From: CAWFKS01 sp963816435
Lineage (GTDB): Bacteria > Pseudomonadota > Alphaproteobacteria > Rhizobiales > Rhizobiaceae
Assembly: GCA_963816435.1 (NCBI GenBank)
Contig: CAWFKS010000017.1
Coordinates: forward strand, 1-64,000
Direction of reading: 5' to 3'
DNA: 64,000 nucleotides
Shown here: piece by piece, positions 28,325-37,972 of the stretch
Layout of the letters: every line of letters starts with the position of its first letter
Numbering within the stretch: position 1 is the stretch's first letter
Notes under the pieces: generated by a model
The model's input: only the letters and a program-made list of their open reading frames with translations
Databases searched by the model: none
What the model was told of the DNA's origin: nothing
Translations under genes and position numbers: made by a program

Positions 28325-30215
28325 CTAGCCGTACATCTCGTCGATCAGTTTCTTGTGCTTGTTTTCCACGAATCCGCGCTTCAGCTTCATCGTGGCCGTG
28401 AGTTCCTCGTCCTCCGCCGTGAGCAGCACGTCGATCAGGCGGAAATCCTTGATCTGCTCGACCCGCGCGAACTCGCGGTTCGTCTCCTCCACTACCTCGC
28501 CGATCAGCTCGCGCACCTCGCGAGCCGCACACAGCGAGCGGAAATCGCTGAACGGCACGCGCCGGTCCTGGGCGAACTTCTCCACGTTCTCCTGGTCGAT
28601 CATGATCAGGCAGGAGAGGAACTTGCGCTTGTCGCCGATCACGACGGCGTCGGCGATGTAGGGCGAGAACTTCAGCCGGTTCTCGATCTCGGCCGGCGTG
28701 ATGTTCTTGCCGCCGGCGGTGATGATGATGTCCTTGGCGCGGCCGGTGATCGTTAGGAAGCCTTCATTGTCGATGCGTCCGACATCGCCCGTCCGCAGCC
28801 AACCGTCGACGATGGTCTCCTCGGTCTTGTCGGGCTTGTTCCAGTAGCCCTTGAAGACGTTGCCGCCGCGATACTGGATCTCGCCGTCGGGCGCGATCCG
28901 CATCTCGCCGCCTGGCACCACCTTGCCGACGCTGCCGGTCTTGTAGTCATCCATCAGATTGACGGAGATGACGCCGGAGCTCTCGGTCATGCCGTAGCCT
29001 TCCAGCAGCGTCACGCCGATCGCGGCGAACCATCTCAGAAGATCGGGCGAGATCGGCGCGGCGCCGGTGGTGCCGCGCCTCAGCCGGTCGAGCCCCAGCA
29101 TCTGGCGCATGTTCCGCAGCACCGCGAAATCCCAGAACGCGTAGGAAAGCCGCGTCACGAGCGGCACCGGATCGCGCTTTTCCAGGCACTCGGCGCGCTT
29201 CATGCCCGTCGCTATCGCGCGGCGATAGGCCCAGCGCCCCAGCCACGTCGCTTCGCCGGCCATGATGGTGATGCGCGAATAGACCTTCTCCCACACGCGC
29301 GGCACGGCGGTGAAGACGTGCGGGCTGACCTCGCGCACGTTGTCGAACACCGTCTCGGGGCTCTCCGCGAAGTTCACCGTCGAGGCCATGCCGACGGGGA
29401 TGAACACCGAAATCAGCCGTTCGAGGATGTGGCAGAGCGGCAGGAAGCAGAGCTGCTCGTCGGTATCCTTGACCGGCAGCGTGATCGCCGCGCCGATGAT
29501 CGACACGATGATGTTGGCGTGGCTGATCATCGCGCCCTTGGGCGGACCGGTGGTACCGGAGGTGTAGACCAGGATCGCCGTCTCGTCGGGCGCCGAGCGG
29601 GCGATCTCCTCCTCGAACCGCTTGGGGTTGTCCTTCAGGTATTCGCGGCCGATCCGGTAGAGATCGTCGAGGAAGATGACGCGGTCGTGAGTGAAGCCGT
29701 GCAGACCGTCGCGGTCGTAGACGATCGCCTTGGTGAGCCCCGGCATCTCGCTTCTCGACCGAGAGGAATTTGTCGAGCTGCTCGTCGTTTTCCACGAACA
29801 GGAAGCGGCTGTCGGAATCGTTGACCAGATATTTGAGCTGGCTGGCCGAATCCGTCGTGTAGACGCCGGACGTGACGCCGCCGACGCACTGGACGCCGAG
29901 ATCGGTGTAGATCCATTCCTTGTTGTCTTCCGACAGCACGGACACCGCCTCGCCGCGCTTCAGCCCCAGGGCCACCAGGCCGAGGCCGATGAGACGCGCG
30001 TGCTCGTAGAAATCGTTCCAGGAGTAGGCGAGCCAGATGCCGTAATCCTTCTCGCGGTGCGCGATCTTCTCCCGGAGCCTCTGGCATTGCAGCTGGAACA
30101 GCTTCGGCAGCGTGTCGCAGCCGTCGAAGTAGAACGGGCCGCGCGTGATGTCGGCATTGAAGCTGTGGCCGTTGACGGTCTGTTGCGGCGGCAGCCTTTC
30201 GGCAACGGTCATCAT
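28325..30215 (-). CDS. AMP-dependent acyl-CoA synthetase, long-chain/aromatic type (frame-broken)
   Basis: About 630 residues of the ANL superfamily, activating a carboxylic acid to its CoA thioester through an acyl-AMP. Motifs are the P-loop YTSGTTGPPKGAM, LPLCHILERL, LLEGYGMTESSGV, DGWLRTGDVGRID and the C-terminal hinge GRAKDIIITAGGKNITP. One extra base near 29750 splits the N-terminal 155 residues from the rest. The start at MMTVAERLPP (30215) has GAGG upstream. The gene sits between livF and livK, a frequent arrangement where a Liv-type importer brings in hydrophobic or aromatic acids for CoA activation. The exact acid is unknown. Confidence 0.87.
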
Positions 30216-30225
30216 TCGCAGCACC

Positions 30226-31054
30226 TCATCGCCATGTCTTCTTCTGCTTCCAGCGCTTCTGGCCGCGCTGGCTCTCCTCCTGCTGGACGCCGAGATAGAA
30301 TTCCTGGACGTCCCGCGACTCCATCAGCCGCTTCGCCTCGCCGGCCATGACGATGCGGCCGAGCTCCATCACGTAGCCGTAGTCGGCCACCTCCAGCGCC
30401 ACGCGCGCGTTCTGCTCGACCAGCATCATCGTCACGCCCTGCTCGCGGTTCAGCCGGCGGATGATGGAGAAGATCTCCTTGATGAGCAGCGGCGACAGGC
30501 CGAGGCTCGGCTCGTCGAGCAGCATCAGCTTGGGCGCCGACATCAGCCCGCGCCCGATCGCCAGCATCTGCTGCTGGCCGCCCGACAAGCGTGCCGGCCG
30601 CCTGGCGGCGGCGTTCCTTGAGGATCGGGAAATAGGAAAACACCATTTCCTCGTCGCGGCGGATCTGCTCGGCATCCGAGCGCGTGAACGCGCCCATCCG
30701 GAGGTTTTCCTCAACGCTCAGCAGCGGAAACACCTCGCGACCCTCGGGCACGTGGACGATGCCGGCGCGCACCACCCGGTCCGGCTCCTCGCCGGCGATG
30801 TTGCGGCCGCCATAGAGGATCTCGCCCTTTTCGGGATCCATGACGCCGGAGATGGTCTTGAGCAGCGTCGTCTTGCCGGCGCCGTTGGCGCCGAGCACGG
30901 TGGCGATCTGGCCCTCGCGCACCTCCAGGCTGACGCCGCGGATCGCCATGATCGGCCCGTAGAAGGATTCCAGGTTCTTCACTGCGAGCACGACATTGCC
31001 GTCGGCGGTCGCCGGGGAAGAGTTGCCGGGCCTGACTGCCGCGTCGACCATCAT
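30226..31054 (-). CDS. livF: ABC transporter ATPase, LivF type (frame-broken)
   Basis: About 275 residues, cytoplasmic ATPase of the Liv-type importer. Walker A GANGAGKTTLLKT, LivF-specific HVPEGREVFPLLSVEENLRMGA, signature SGGQQQMLAIGRGLM, Walker B LMLLDEPSLGLSP and switch histidine region are visible. A one-base excess near 30595 (CGCT[T]GTCGG) breaks the frame just before the signature. It overlaps livG by four bases, and its end lies 11 bases before the ligase start. Confidence 0.88.
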
Positions 31055-31839
31055 GCCACGATCCTTTCTTCCAGGTCGGACGAGCCGATATAGGCCTCGA
31101 CGACGCGCGGATCGTTCTGCACCTCGGACGGCGTGCCGAGCGCCAGCGTCTTGCCGTCGGCCAGCGCCAGCACCCGGTCGGAGACGGACGAGACCAGGTG
31201 CATGTCGTGCTCGACCATCAGCACGGTGATGCCCATCTGGTTGCGGATGTCCTCGATCCAGAAGGCGACGTCCTGCGTCTCTTCCACCGACAGGCCCGAA
31301 GCCGGCTCGTCGAGCAGGAGCAGCCGCGGCTCGATCGCCAGCGCGCGCCCCATCTCGACTACCTTGCGCACGCCGTAGGGCAGGCCGGCGATGTATTTCT
31401 CGCGGTAGGGCTGGAGGTCGAGGAAATCGATCACCTTCTCGACCGCCTCGCGGTGGCGGCGTTCCTCGGCGCGGACGAAGGGGGTGAACAGGATCTCGCT
31501 GGCGATGTTGCCGCGCCGGTGGCGATGGCGCCCGACCAGCAGGTTCTGCAGCACCGTCGCCTGCTCGAACAGCTCGATGTTCTGGAATGTGCGGGCAATG
31601 CCGAGACCCGCGATCCGATGCGGCTGGAGCCCGAGGATGCTCTTCCCGTCGAAGCGGATGTCGCCGTTCGCCGGATCGTAGAAGCGCGAGACCAGGTTGA
31701 ACAGCGTCGACTTGCCGGCGCCGTTGGGACCGACAAGTGCGAAGACCTCGCCCTCCTCGACGTCGAAGGAGACCTGATCGACGGCGACGACGCCGCCGAA
31801 GCGCAGCGTGACGTTGTCGATTTCCAGAAGCTTGGTCAT
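31051..31839 (-). CDS. livG: ABC transporter ATPase, LivG type
   Basis: A 262-residue ATPase, intact. Walker A GPNGAGKSTLFNLVSRFY, LivG-type ARTFQNIELFEQATVLQNLL, divergent signature LPYGVRKVVEMGRAL and Walker B LLLLDEPASGLS are present, as is the switch histidine in VEHDMHLV. Starts and stops overlap neighbours by four bases on both sides (ATGA), so LivF, LivG and LivM are made in step. Confidence 0.92.
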   Translation of the reverse strand: MTKLLEIDNVTLRFGGVVAVDQVSFDVEEGEVFALVGPNGAGKSTLFNLVSRFYDPANGDIRFDGKSILGLQPHRIAGLGIARTFQNIELFEQATVLQNLLVGRHRHRRGNIASEILFTPFVRAEERRHREAVEKVIDFLDLQPYREKYIAGLPYGVRKVVEMGRALAIEPRLLLLDEPASGLSVEETQDVAFWIEDIRNQMGITVLMVEHDMHLVSSVSDRVLALADGKTLALGTPSEVQNDPRVVEAYIGSSDLEERIVA

Positions 31840-32936
31840 CGCATCCGCTCCGTCTTCAGGTAGGACTTCTGGCGGCGGAACATGTCGCGCCGGTAGAACG
31901 GAAAGAGCTGGAAGAACGTCCTGATCTTTATCCAGCGACCGTAGATGCCCATCGGCTCGAACAGGATGAACAGGATCAGGATCATGCCGAACACCGCCGA
32001 TTCCAGCCCGGGGATCGCGACCCCGCCGCCGCCGATGAGGCCGCCGAGAAAATCGCGCGACATCGAGATCGCCTGCGGCAGCAGCGCCACCACCATCGCC
32101 CCGAAGAAGGCGCCGTGGATCGAGCCCAACCCGCCGATGACGATCATCAGCAGCAGCTGGATCGAGATCAGGATGTTGAACGTCTCGTTGTTGAAGATGC
32201 CGGCGAAATGGCCGAGCAGCGCACCGGCGAGCCCGGTGATCGCCGTCGACACGCCGAAGGCGAGCGCCTTGGTGTAGGCGACGTTGACGCCCATCGCCCG
32301 CGCCGACACTTCCGAGTCGCGCACTGCGGCGAAGGAGCGGCCGAGCGGCGTGCGCAATATGTTGCGATAGGCGAGCACGACCAGGATCGTGACGACGAGC
32401 ACCAGCCAGTAGAAATAGTCGGGCGTGCCGTAGCGGTCGATCTGCAGCCCGAAAATGCTGATCGGCGGGGCAAACAGCCCGGCGTTGCCGTTGGTCAGCG
32501 GCTCGGCGATGACGATGAATTCGTCGGCCAGGATCGAGATCGCCAGCGTGCCGATCGCCAGATAGATGCCGTGCAGGCGTGTCATCGGAATGGCGACGAT
32601 CACCCCGACCACGCCGGCAATCAGCCCCGCCGCGGGCAGCGACAGGATGAACGGGAAGCCGAGCCGCTGTTGCAGGAGCACGTTGGCGTAGCAGCCGACC
32701 GCCAGGAAGGCGGCATGGCCGAGGCTCGCCTGGCCGCTCTGGCCGACCAAGATCATCATGCCCATACCGGCGATCGCCCAGATCAGCATGTTGGTCATTT
32801 CGCCGAGCCAGTAGGCGCCGATCAGCCACGGCAGGATCACCGAGATCACCAGCAGCAGCCCGTACCAGAAGCCCTGCTCGCGCGTGCGCACCAGGTTGAT
32901 GTCGGCGTCGTAGGAGGTCTTGAAAACCGTGCGCAT
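31836..32936 (-). CDS. livM: ABC transporter permease, LivM type
   Basis: A 366-residue inner-membrane permease, intact. The conserved loops GQSGQASLGHAAFLAVGCY, LRTPLGRSFAAVRDSEVSA and IGGLGSIHGAFFGAMVVALL are present, with about ten hydrophobic segments. The positively charged C-terminal tail (RRDMFRRQKSYLK) is cytoplasmic. It pairs with LivH to form the channel. Confidence 0.92.
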   Translation of the reverse strand: MRTVFKTSYDADINLVRTREQGFWYGLLLVISVILPWLIGAYWLGEMTNMLIWAIAGMGMMILVGQSGQASLGHAAFLAVGCYANVLLQQRLGFPFILSLPAAGLIAGVVGVIVAIPMTRLHGIYLAIGTLAISILADEFIVIAEPLTNGNAGLFAPPISIFGLQIDRYGTPDYFYWLVLVVTILVVLAYRNILRTPLGRSFAAVRDSEVSARAMGVNVAYTKALAFGVSTAITGLAGALLGHFAGIFNNETFNILISIQLLLMIVIGGLGSIHGAFFGAMVVALLPQAISMSRDFLGGLIGGGGVAIPGLESAVFGMILILFILFEPMGIYGRWIKIRTFFQLFPFYRRDMFRRQKSYLKTERMR

Positions 32937-32942
32937 CCCGCC

Positions 32943-33818
32943 TCAGACCTTCTTGGAGTGGATTTGGGCGAGGATGCCGTGCGGCCTGACCACGAGGATC
33001 AGGAACAGCAGCAGATAGGGCATCATCTGCGAATAGCCGGCCGGAATGTAGTACGAGGCGAACGGCTCGATCAGGCCGACGATGATGCCGCCGAGCAGCG
33101 CGCCGGGCAGCGAGCCGAAGCCGCCGATGATCGCCGCGGCGAACGCCTTGATGCCGAGCAGGCCGGTCGAAGGGTCGATAGAGCCTTTCGACGCAAACAA
33201 TATGCCGGCCACAGCCGCCAGTGCCCCGGCCAGCGCCCACACCAGCGAGTGCAGACGCCTGACGGGGATGCCCATGTAGTAGGCGGCGAGCTGGTTCTGC
33301 GATGCCGCCTGCATGGCGACTCCGAGCCGCGTGCGGTTGAAGTAGAAGTAGAGCAGCAGCGTGAGCACGAAGGTGGTGACGATCACCGCCACCTCGTTCA
33401 GGCCGAGCACCAGCCCGCCGAAACGCGCGTATTTGCCGTCCATCGGGGTGTGCAGCGACGTCGGCTCGTGGCCCCAGATGATGCCGGCTGCAAACCGCAG
33501 TACGAAGCCGATGGCGATGGTGAGGATCACCACGGCAATCTGTGACTGGCCGAACATGTGGCGCAGCACCAGCACGTCGAGCAGATAGCCGAACACGCCC
33601 ATGGCGACGATTGCGAGCGGCACAGCCACCCAGAACGGCAGCCCCATGTATTCGGGATTGGTCAGGCCCAGGCAGACGAAGGCCCCGAGCATCATGAAGT
33701 CGCCCTGGGCGAAATTGACCGCCTCGGTGGCCTTGTAGATAAGCACGAAGCCGAGCGCGATCAGGCCGTATACACAGCCATTTGCGAGGCCGCTGACGAA
33801 CAGCTGCAGCACGTCCAA
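32943..33818 (-). CDS. livH: ABC transporter permease, LivH type
   Basis: A 291-residue inner-membrane permease, intact. Marks are GLANGCVYGLIALGFVLIYK, VNFAQGDFMMLGAF, RTRLGVAMQAASQN and GGFGSLPGALLGGIIVG. It lies six bases upstream of livM. A 92-base gap separates it from the MDR gene upstream; on the minus strand this gap contains a weak GCGCGG/CCGCGC hairpin, which may tune expression of the transporter relative to the enzymes. Confidence 0.92.
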   Translation of the reverse strand: MDVLQLFVSGLANGCVYGLIALGFVLIYKATEAVNFAQGDFMMLGAFVCLGLTNPEYMGLPFWVAVPLAIVAMGVFGYLLDVLVLRHMFGQSQIAVVILTIAIGFVLRFAAGIIWGHEPTSLHTPMDGKYARFGGLVLGLNEVAVIVTTFVLTLLLYFYFNRTRLGVAMQAASQNQLAAYYMGIPVRRLHSLVWALAGALAAVAGILFASKGSIDPSTGLLGIKAFAAAIIGGFGSLPGALLGGIIVGLIEPFASYYIPAGYSQMMPYLLLFLILVVRPHGILAQIHSKKV

Positions 33819-33910
33819 GACGCTATCTCCTCCCGGCGCGGTCTTTTGTTGCCGCGCTTTTTCTTCGAACTATAGGCGGCCCGTGTTCCCGCACAAGCCG
33901 CCGTTCCTCG

Positions 33911-34958
33911 TCATTTGGCAGGTGCTATGAAGACCTTTCCGTTCGGCTTCGCGAGCTCGTCGGCCACGCGATCCATTGCTTCGCTCATCGGCACCACCGC
34001 GGTGACGTCGGTCGACCAGCGGCCGTCCGCGAACCGCCGCTGCGCCTCCATCACCACGCTGGCGCGTTTCTCGGGCGTTACCCGGCGCATCCATTCGGTG
34101 AGCCAGAATCCCTCGATCTTCTTGCCCATGAAGATCAGCTGGCCGGGCTCGCGGATCACCGTGTCGGCGGCGTCGAGCCTGCCGTAGACGATCCAGCGCG
34201 CGCCGCGCCCCATGACATGGAAGATGGTCGAGGCCTGCGGACCGGTGACCGCGTCGAGCATGATGCGCGGGCCCTCGGACTTGCAGATGTCGGCCATGCG
34301 CTGCTCGAAGTCGGGCGCGGCCGCATTGACGACGACCGCTGCCCCCGCCTTCTCGAGTATTTCCGCCTGTTCGTCACGCCGCACCACGGCGATCGGCCGG
34401 AAACCCTCGTCGCGGGCCACGCCCATCATCAGCTTGCAGAGCTGGCTGGCACCGGCCGTCAGCACGAACGCCTTCTCGCCAGCCTCGCGCACGATGTCGA
34501 ACATGGCGAGCGCGGTCAGCGGGTTGACGATCATCGCCGCGCCGTCCTGGTCGCTGACGCCGTCGATCAGCGGAATGCAGGCGGCCGCCTCGGCGATCGC
34601 GTATTCGGCCCAGGAGCCCCAGTTGGAGAGCCCGGTCGGGAAAGGCGATGCGCTTGCCGATCAGCGCCTGCGCTGCCTGGTCGCTTCCCGCCGCCACGAC
34701 TTCGCCGACGCCCTCGAAGCCCGCCGGCTGCCCCTTGTGGCGCGGCTGGCCGTAGAGGCCCTTGACGAACATGACGTCGGACGGATTGACCGAGGCGAGC
34801 GAGACCCTGATCAGCACCTGGCTCGGCCCGGGCTCCGGCACCGAAACGCGGGCCGGCTCGACATAGGGCGCCATCGCCTCCAGCGCGGTGCCGGAGTGTT
34901 CGCGCGAAAAGCCCGAGTTCTTCAGGATCAGCGCATTCATCTGGGCCGGAAGCGTCAT
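33911..34958 (-). CDS. Zinc-type (MDR) alcohol dehydrogenase/quinone reductase family protein (frame-broken)
   Basis: About 345 residues of the medium-chain dehydrogenase/reductase superfamily with an N-terminal GroES-like domain (PSQVLIRVSLASVNPSDVMFVKG, GQPAGFEGVGEVVAAG) and a nucleotide-binding domain (EAGEKAFVLTAGASQLCKLMMG). Structural zinc cysteines are absent, as in quinone-reductase-like members. One extra C near 34638 shifts the frame (FPTGLSNWGSW after correction). It is followed by LivH and preceded by a second MDR gene 10 bases away. The reaction is unknown; enoyl-CoA or quinone reduction fits the operon. Confidence 0.78.
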
Positions 34959-34968
34959 GGCGTTCGTC

Positions 34969-35937
34969 CTATGGTTCGAGGATCAGTTTGCCGGTGGCGC
35001 CGCGCCCCAGCACCCGCGCCAGGACCTGCGGCGCATCGGCCAGCTTGTAGGTGCCCTCGATCGCCGGCTTCACCTTGCCCTGCATGTACCAGCCGATCAG
35101 CTCGCGCATATTGTCGGCGTAGACCTCGGGCTCGCGGCGGGTGAAGTCGCCCCAGAACACGCCGACGACCGAAAATCCCTTCACCAGCGCCAGGTTGACC
35201 GGGAATTTCGGGATCGTGCCGGAGGCAAAGCCGATCACCAGCAGCCTGCCCTTCCATCCCATCGAACGCGACAGCGCGTCGAACGCCTCGCCGCCAACCG
35301 GATCGAAGGCGACGTCGACGCCCTTGCCGCCGGTCTCGCGCTTCAGGTCGTCGCGCAGGTTCTCGTAGCCGATGACGACGTCGGCGCCGGCCTTCCGCGC
35401 CAGCGCCCGCTTCTCCTCGGTGGAGGCGACGCCGATGACGCGCGCGCCCATCGCCTTGCCGATCTGCGTGGCCGCGACGCCGGTGGCACCCGAGGCGCCG
35501 AGCACGCAAAGCGTCTCGCCGGCCTTCAGCTCCGCCCGCTGCTTCAGCGCATGGTGGGCGGTGCCGTAGCCGCACAGCAATGCGCAGGCGTCCGCACCGC
35601 TCATGCCGTCCGGCAGCTTCATGGCGCTCCCCGCCGGCACCGCCACCTTCTCGGCGTAGCCGCCGAGGGTCATCAGGCCGGCGGCCCGGTCGCCCGGCTT
35701 GAACCCGGTGACGCCCTCGCCGACCGCCACCACCTCGCCCGCGACCTCCATGCCGGGAACGAACGGCGCCTCCGGCTTCATCTGGTAGAGACCCTGCACC
35801 AGCAGCCCGTCGGGATAGTTCACGCCGATCGCCTCGGCAGCGATCACCACCTGGCCGGCACCCGCCGAAGGCTCGGGCCAGTCGGCGTATTCGAGCTTGT
35901 CGAGCGGCGCGAAATCGCGGGCGACGATTGCCTTCAT
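34969..35937 (-). CDS. NADPH:quinone oxidoreductase-like MDR protein
   Basis: A 322-residue intact MDR enzyme. The GroES-like part has GVNYPDGLLVQGLYQMKPEAP and FVPGMEVAGEVVAVGEGV, and the Rossmann part has LCVLGASGATGVAATQIGKA and DVAFDPVGGEAFDALSRSMG. No catalytic zinc ligands are seen, as is usual for the QOR/enoyl reductase branch. It lies 7 bases after the acyl-CoA dehydrogenase in the transcript, which suggests redox handling of a CoA-bound intermediate. Confidence 0.85.
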   Translation of the reverse strand: MKAIVARDFAPLDKLEYADWPEPSAGAGQVVIAAEAIGVNYPDGLLVQGLYQMKPEAPFVPGMEVAGEVVAVGEGVTGFKPGDRAAGLMTLGGYAEKVAVPAGSAMKLPDGMSGADACALLCGYGTAHHALKQRAELKAGETLCVLGASGATGVAATQIGKAMGARVIGVASTEEKRALARKAGADVVIGYENLRDDLKRETGGKGVDVAFDPVGGEAFDALSRSMGWKGRLLVIGFASGTIPKFPVNLALVKGFSVVGVFWGDFTRREPEVYADNMRELIGWYMQGKVKPAIEGTYKLADAPQVLARVLGRGATGKLILEP

Positions 35938-35944
35938 GCCTGCC

Positions 35945-37175
35945 TCACACCTTCTGCTGCGTGTGTTTCTTCAGTTCGTCGCGCGCCACCTGCCGGCGAT
36001 GCACCGCGTCCGGACCGTCGGCCAGCCGCAGCGTCCTCAGATGCGTCCACGAGCGCGCCAGCGGCGTGTCCTGCGAAATGCCCTGGGCGCCGTACATCTG
36101 CACGGCCTCGTCGGTGACCTTGAGCGCCACGCGCGGCGCCACGACCTTGATCTGGCTGATCCAGGGGGCGGCCGCCCGGGCGTCGCCCTGATCCATCATC
36201 CATGCCGCCTTGAGGCACAAGAGCCGCGCCATCTCGATCTCCATGCGCGCTTCCGCGATGATGTCGTAGTTGGCGCCGAGCTTGGCGAGCGGCTGGCCGA
36301 AAGCCTCGCGGCGCATGGCGCGCTGGCACATCAGTTCCAGCGCCTTCTCGGCCTGGCCGATGGCGCGCATGGCGTGGTGGATGCGGCCGGGTCCGAGCCG
36401 GCCCTGGGCGATCTCGAAGCCACGGCCCTCGCCGAGGATCATGTTTTCGGCCGGCACCCGCACGTTCTCGAACTTCAGATGCAGATGGCCGTGCGGCGCA
36501 TCGTCGTCGCCATAGACCTTCATGGCGCGCAGCTTGGTCACGCCTTGCGTGTCGGCGGGCACGAGGATCATCGAGTGCTGCTGGTGCTTCGGCGCGCTGT
36601 CGGAGGTCTTCACCATGGTGATGTAGATGGCGCAGCGCGGGTCGCCGGCGCCCGACGACCACCATTTCTCGCCGTTGAGCACGTAGCTGTCGCCGTCACG
36701 CACGCAGCTCATGGAGATGTTCGTGGCGTCGGAGGAGGCGACGTCCGGCTCGGTCATCAGGTAGGCCGAGCGGATTTTCCCCTCCAGCAGCGGCTGCAGC
36801 CACTTTTTCTTGTGCTCCTCGGTGCCGTAGCGCTCCAGCACCTCCATGTTGCCGGTGTCGGGCGCGGAGCAGTTGAAGGTCTCCGCGCCGAGATGCGCCT
36901 TGCCCATCTCCTCGGCCAGGTAGGCGTATTCGACGGTGGTCAGGCCGTAGCCGCGCTCCGAATCCGTCAGCCAGAAGTTCCACAGGCCGCGCTCCCGCGC
37001 CTTGGTCTTGAGTCCCTCGAGTATTTCGGTCTGCCGTGGCCGTGTACGACCAGCGGTCGCCGTCCTTGCCGACCTCGGCCAGGAACTCGTCGTCGAGCGG
37101 CATGATCTCCTCGCGCACCATGCGCGCCACCTTTTCGTGGAGCGGCTTCAGCCGCTCGGTCATGCCAAGATTCAT
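35945..37175 (-). CDS. Acyl-CoA dehydrogenase, ACAD10/11-like (frame-broken)
   Basis: About 410 residues of a FAD acyl-CoA dehydrogenase. Typical segments are AYLMTEPDVASSDATNI, GEKWWSSGAGDPRCAIYI, GRLGPGRIHHAMRAIGQAE, REAFGQPLAKLGANYDIIAE, AVQMYGAQGISQDTPLAR and a C-terminal RLADGPDAVHRRQVARDEL. The last phrase and GAGDPRC are typical of the ACAD10/11 branch. One extra base near 37035 (ACGGC[C]ACGG on the coding strand) breaks the frame. It starts at MNLGMTERL (37175), 5 bases after the TetR gene. An ACAD10/11-type phosphotransferase is encoded divergently at 39298, which strengthens the assignment. Confidence 0.85.
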
Positions 37176-37180
37176 CTCAC

Positions 37181-37825
37181 TCACTTTACGGATCCCTTCA
37201 TGCCCCTCAGGCCGCCGAGGGCGTAGGCCACGACCTGCCCTGCTATGTCCTCGATGTCCTCGCGCGTCTCGCCGGGCCGGGGCGAATACCAGAAGATCGG
37301 CGAGTTCAGCGTCATGAACATGAGCTGGTTCGCGATGCTCAGATTGTCGAAGTGGAATGCGCCTTCCTCGCGGCCCTGCAGCAGCACCGCACGAAAGATG
37401 TTGCCGTAGGCGGTACGGTAGTCGATCAGTTCCGTCAGTATGCTGCGCTGTTCGGGCGTGGTGGCGCCGCGCAGATGCATCTCCACGCCGATCCACACGG
37501 CGCGCTGGAACGGCTTGGTGTCGATCATCTGCAGCGTATGCGCCCGCGCCATCTTGCGCCAGCGCGGCAACGCCGGCCCGTCTGCGTCGCGATACGGGGC
37601 GACCGCCTCGTAGTCCATGTCCATGCCAGACCGGAACACCGCCGCGAACAGGTCGGCCTTGGAATGGAAATGGTGATAGATCCGGCCCTTGGTGGCGCCC
37701 AGCCGGCGTGCCACGTCGTCGATCGAGGTCGCGGCATAGCCGCGCTCCATGAAGCACAGCGCCGCGGCACGCAGGATGTCCATGCGCGAATCGTCGACCA
37801 CCTGGTCCCCGACGCCGAGCGACAT
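37181..37825 (-). CDS. TetR-family regulator of the CoA-catabolism regulon
   Basis: About 214 residues. The N-terminal HTH is RMDILRAAALCFMERGYAAT followed by SIDDVARRLGATKGRIYHHF, a textbook TetR motif. The C-terminal ligand domain is rich in hydrophobic and aromatic residues. ATG at 37825 is taken as start; a TTG at 37834 with GGAGG four bases upstream is an alternative. It is the first gene of the acyl-CoA dehydrogenase/Liv operon and diverges from the SDR-MaoC operon. The palindrome at 37913-37932 is its likely operator. An acyl-CoA of the pathway is a plausible inducer. Confidence 0.88.
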   Translation of the reverse strand: MSLGVGDQVVDDSRMDILRAAALCFMERGYAATSIDDVARRLGATKGRIYHHFHSKADLFAAVFRSGMDMDYEAVAPYRDADGPALPRWRKMARAHTLQMIDTKPFQRAVWIGVEMHLRGATTPEQRSILTELIDYRTAYGNIFRAVLLQGREEGAFHFDNLSIANQLMFMTLNSPIFWYSPRPGETREDIEDIAGQVVAYALGGLRGMKGSVK

Positions 37826-37912
37826 GATCGCCAATGCTCCTCCCGTGTCCCGCCGCTTTTGTCGCGAGGCGCTTCATGCACCCCGCCGGTCTTTACGGAC
37901 GTGCAAATGATG

Positions 37913-37932
37913 AACATACTACCGGGTATGTT
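37913..37932. promoter_or_regulatory. TetR operator candidate in the divergent region
   Basis: AACATAC-N6-GTATGTT is a perfect seven-base inverted repeat centred between the TetR gene (37825) and the SDR gene (37973). Size and symmetry suit a TetR dimer. Its position would control both the 10-kb minus-strand operon and the plus-strand operon. Confidence 0.7.
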
Positions 37933-37972
37933 GTCAACGCGGCACCTCGAACGTGACCGCACGGGAGGAACG

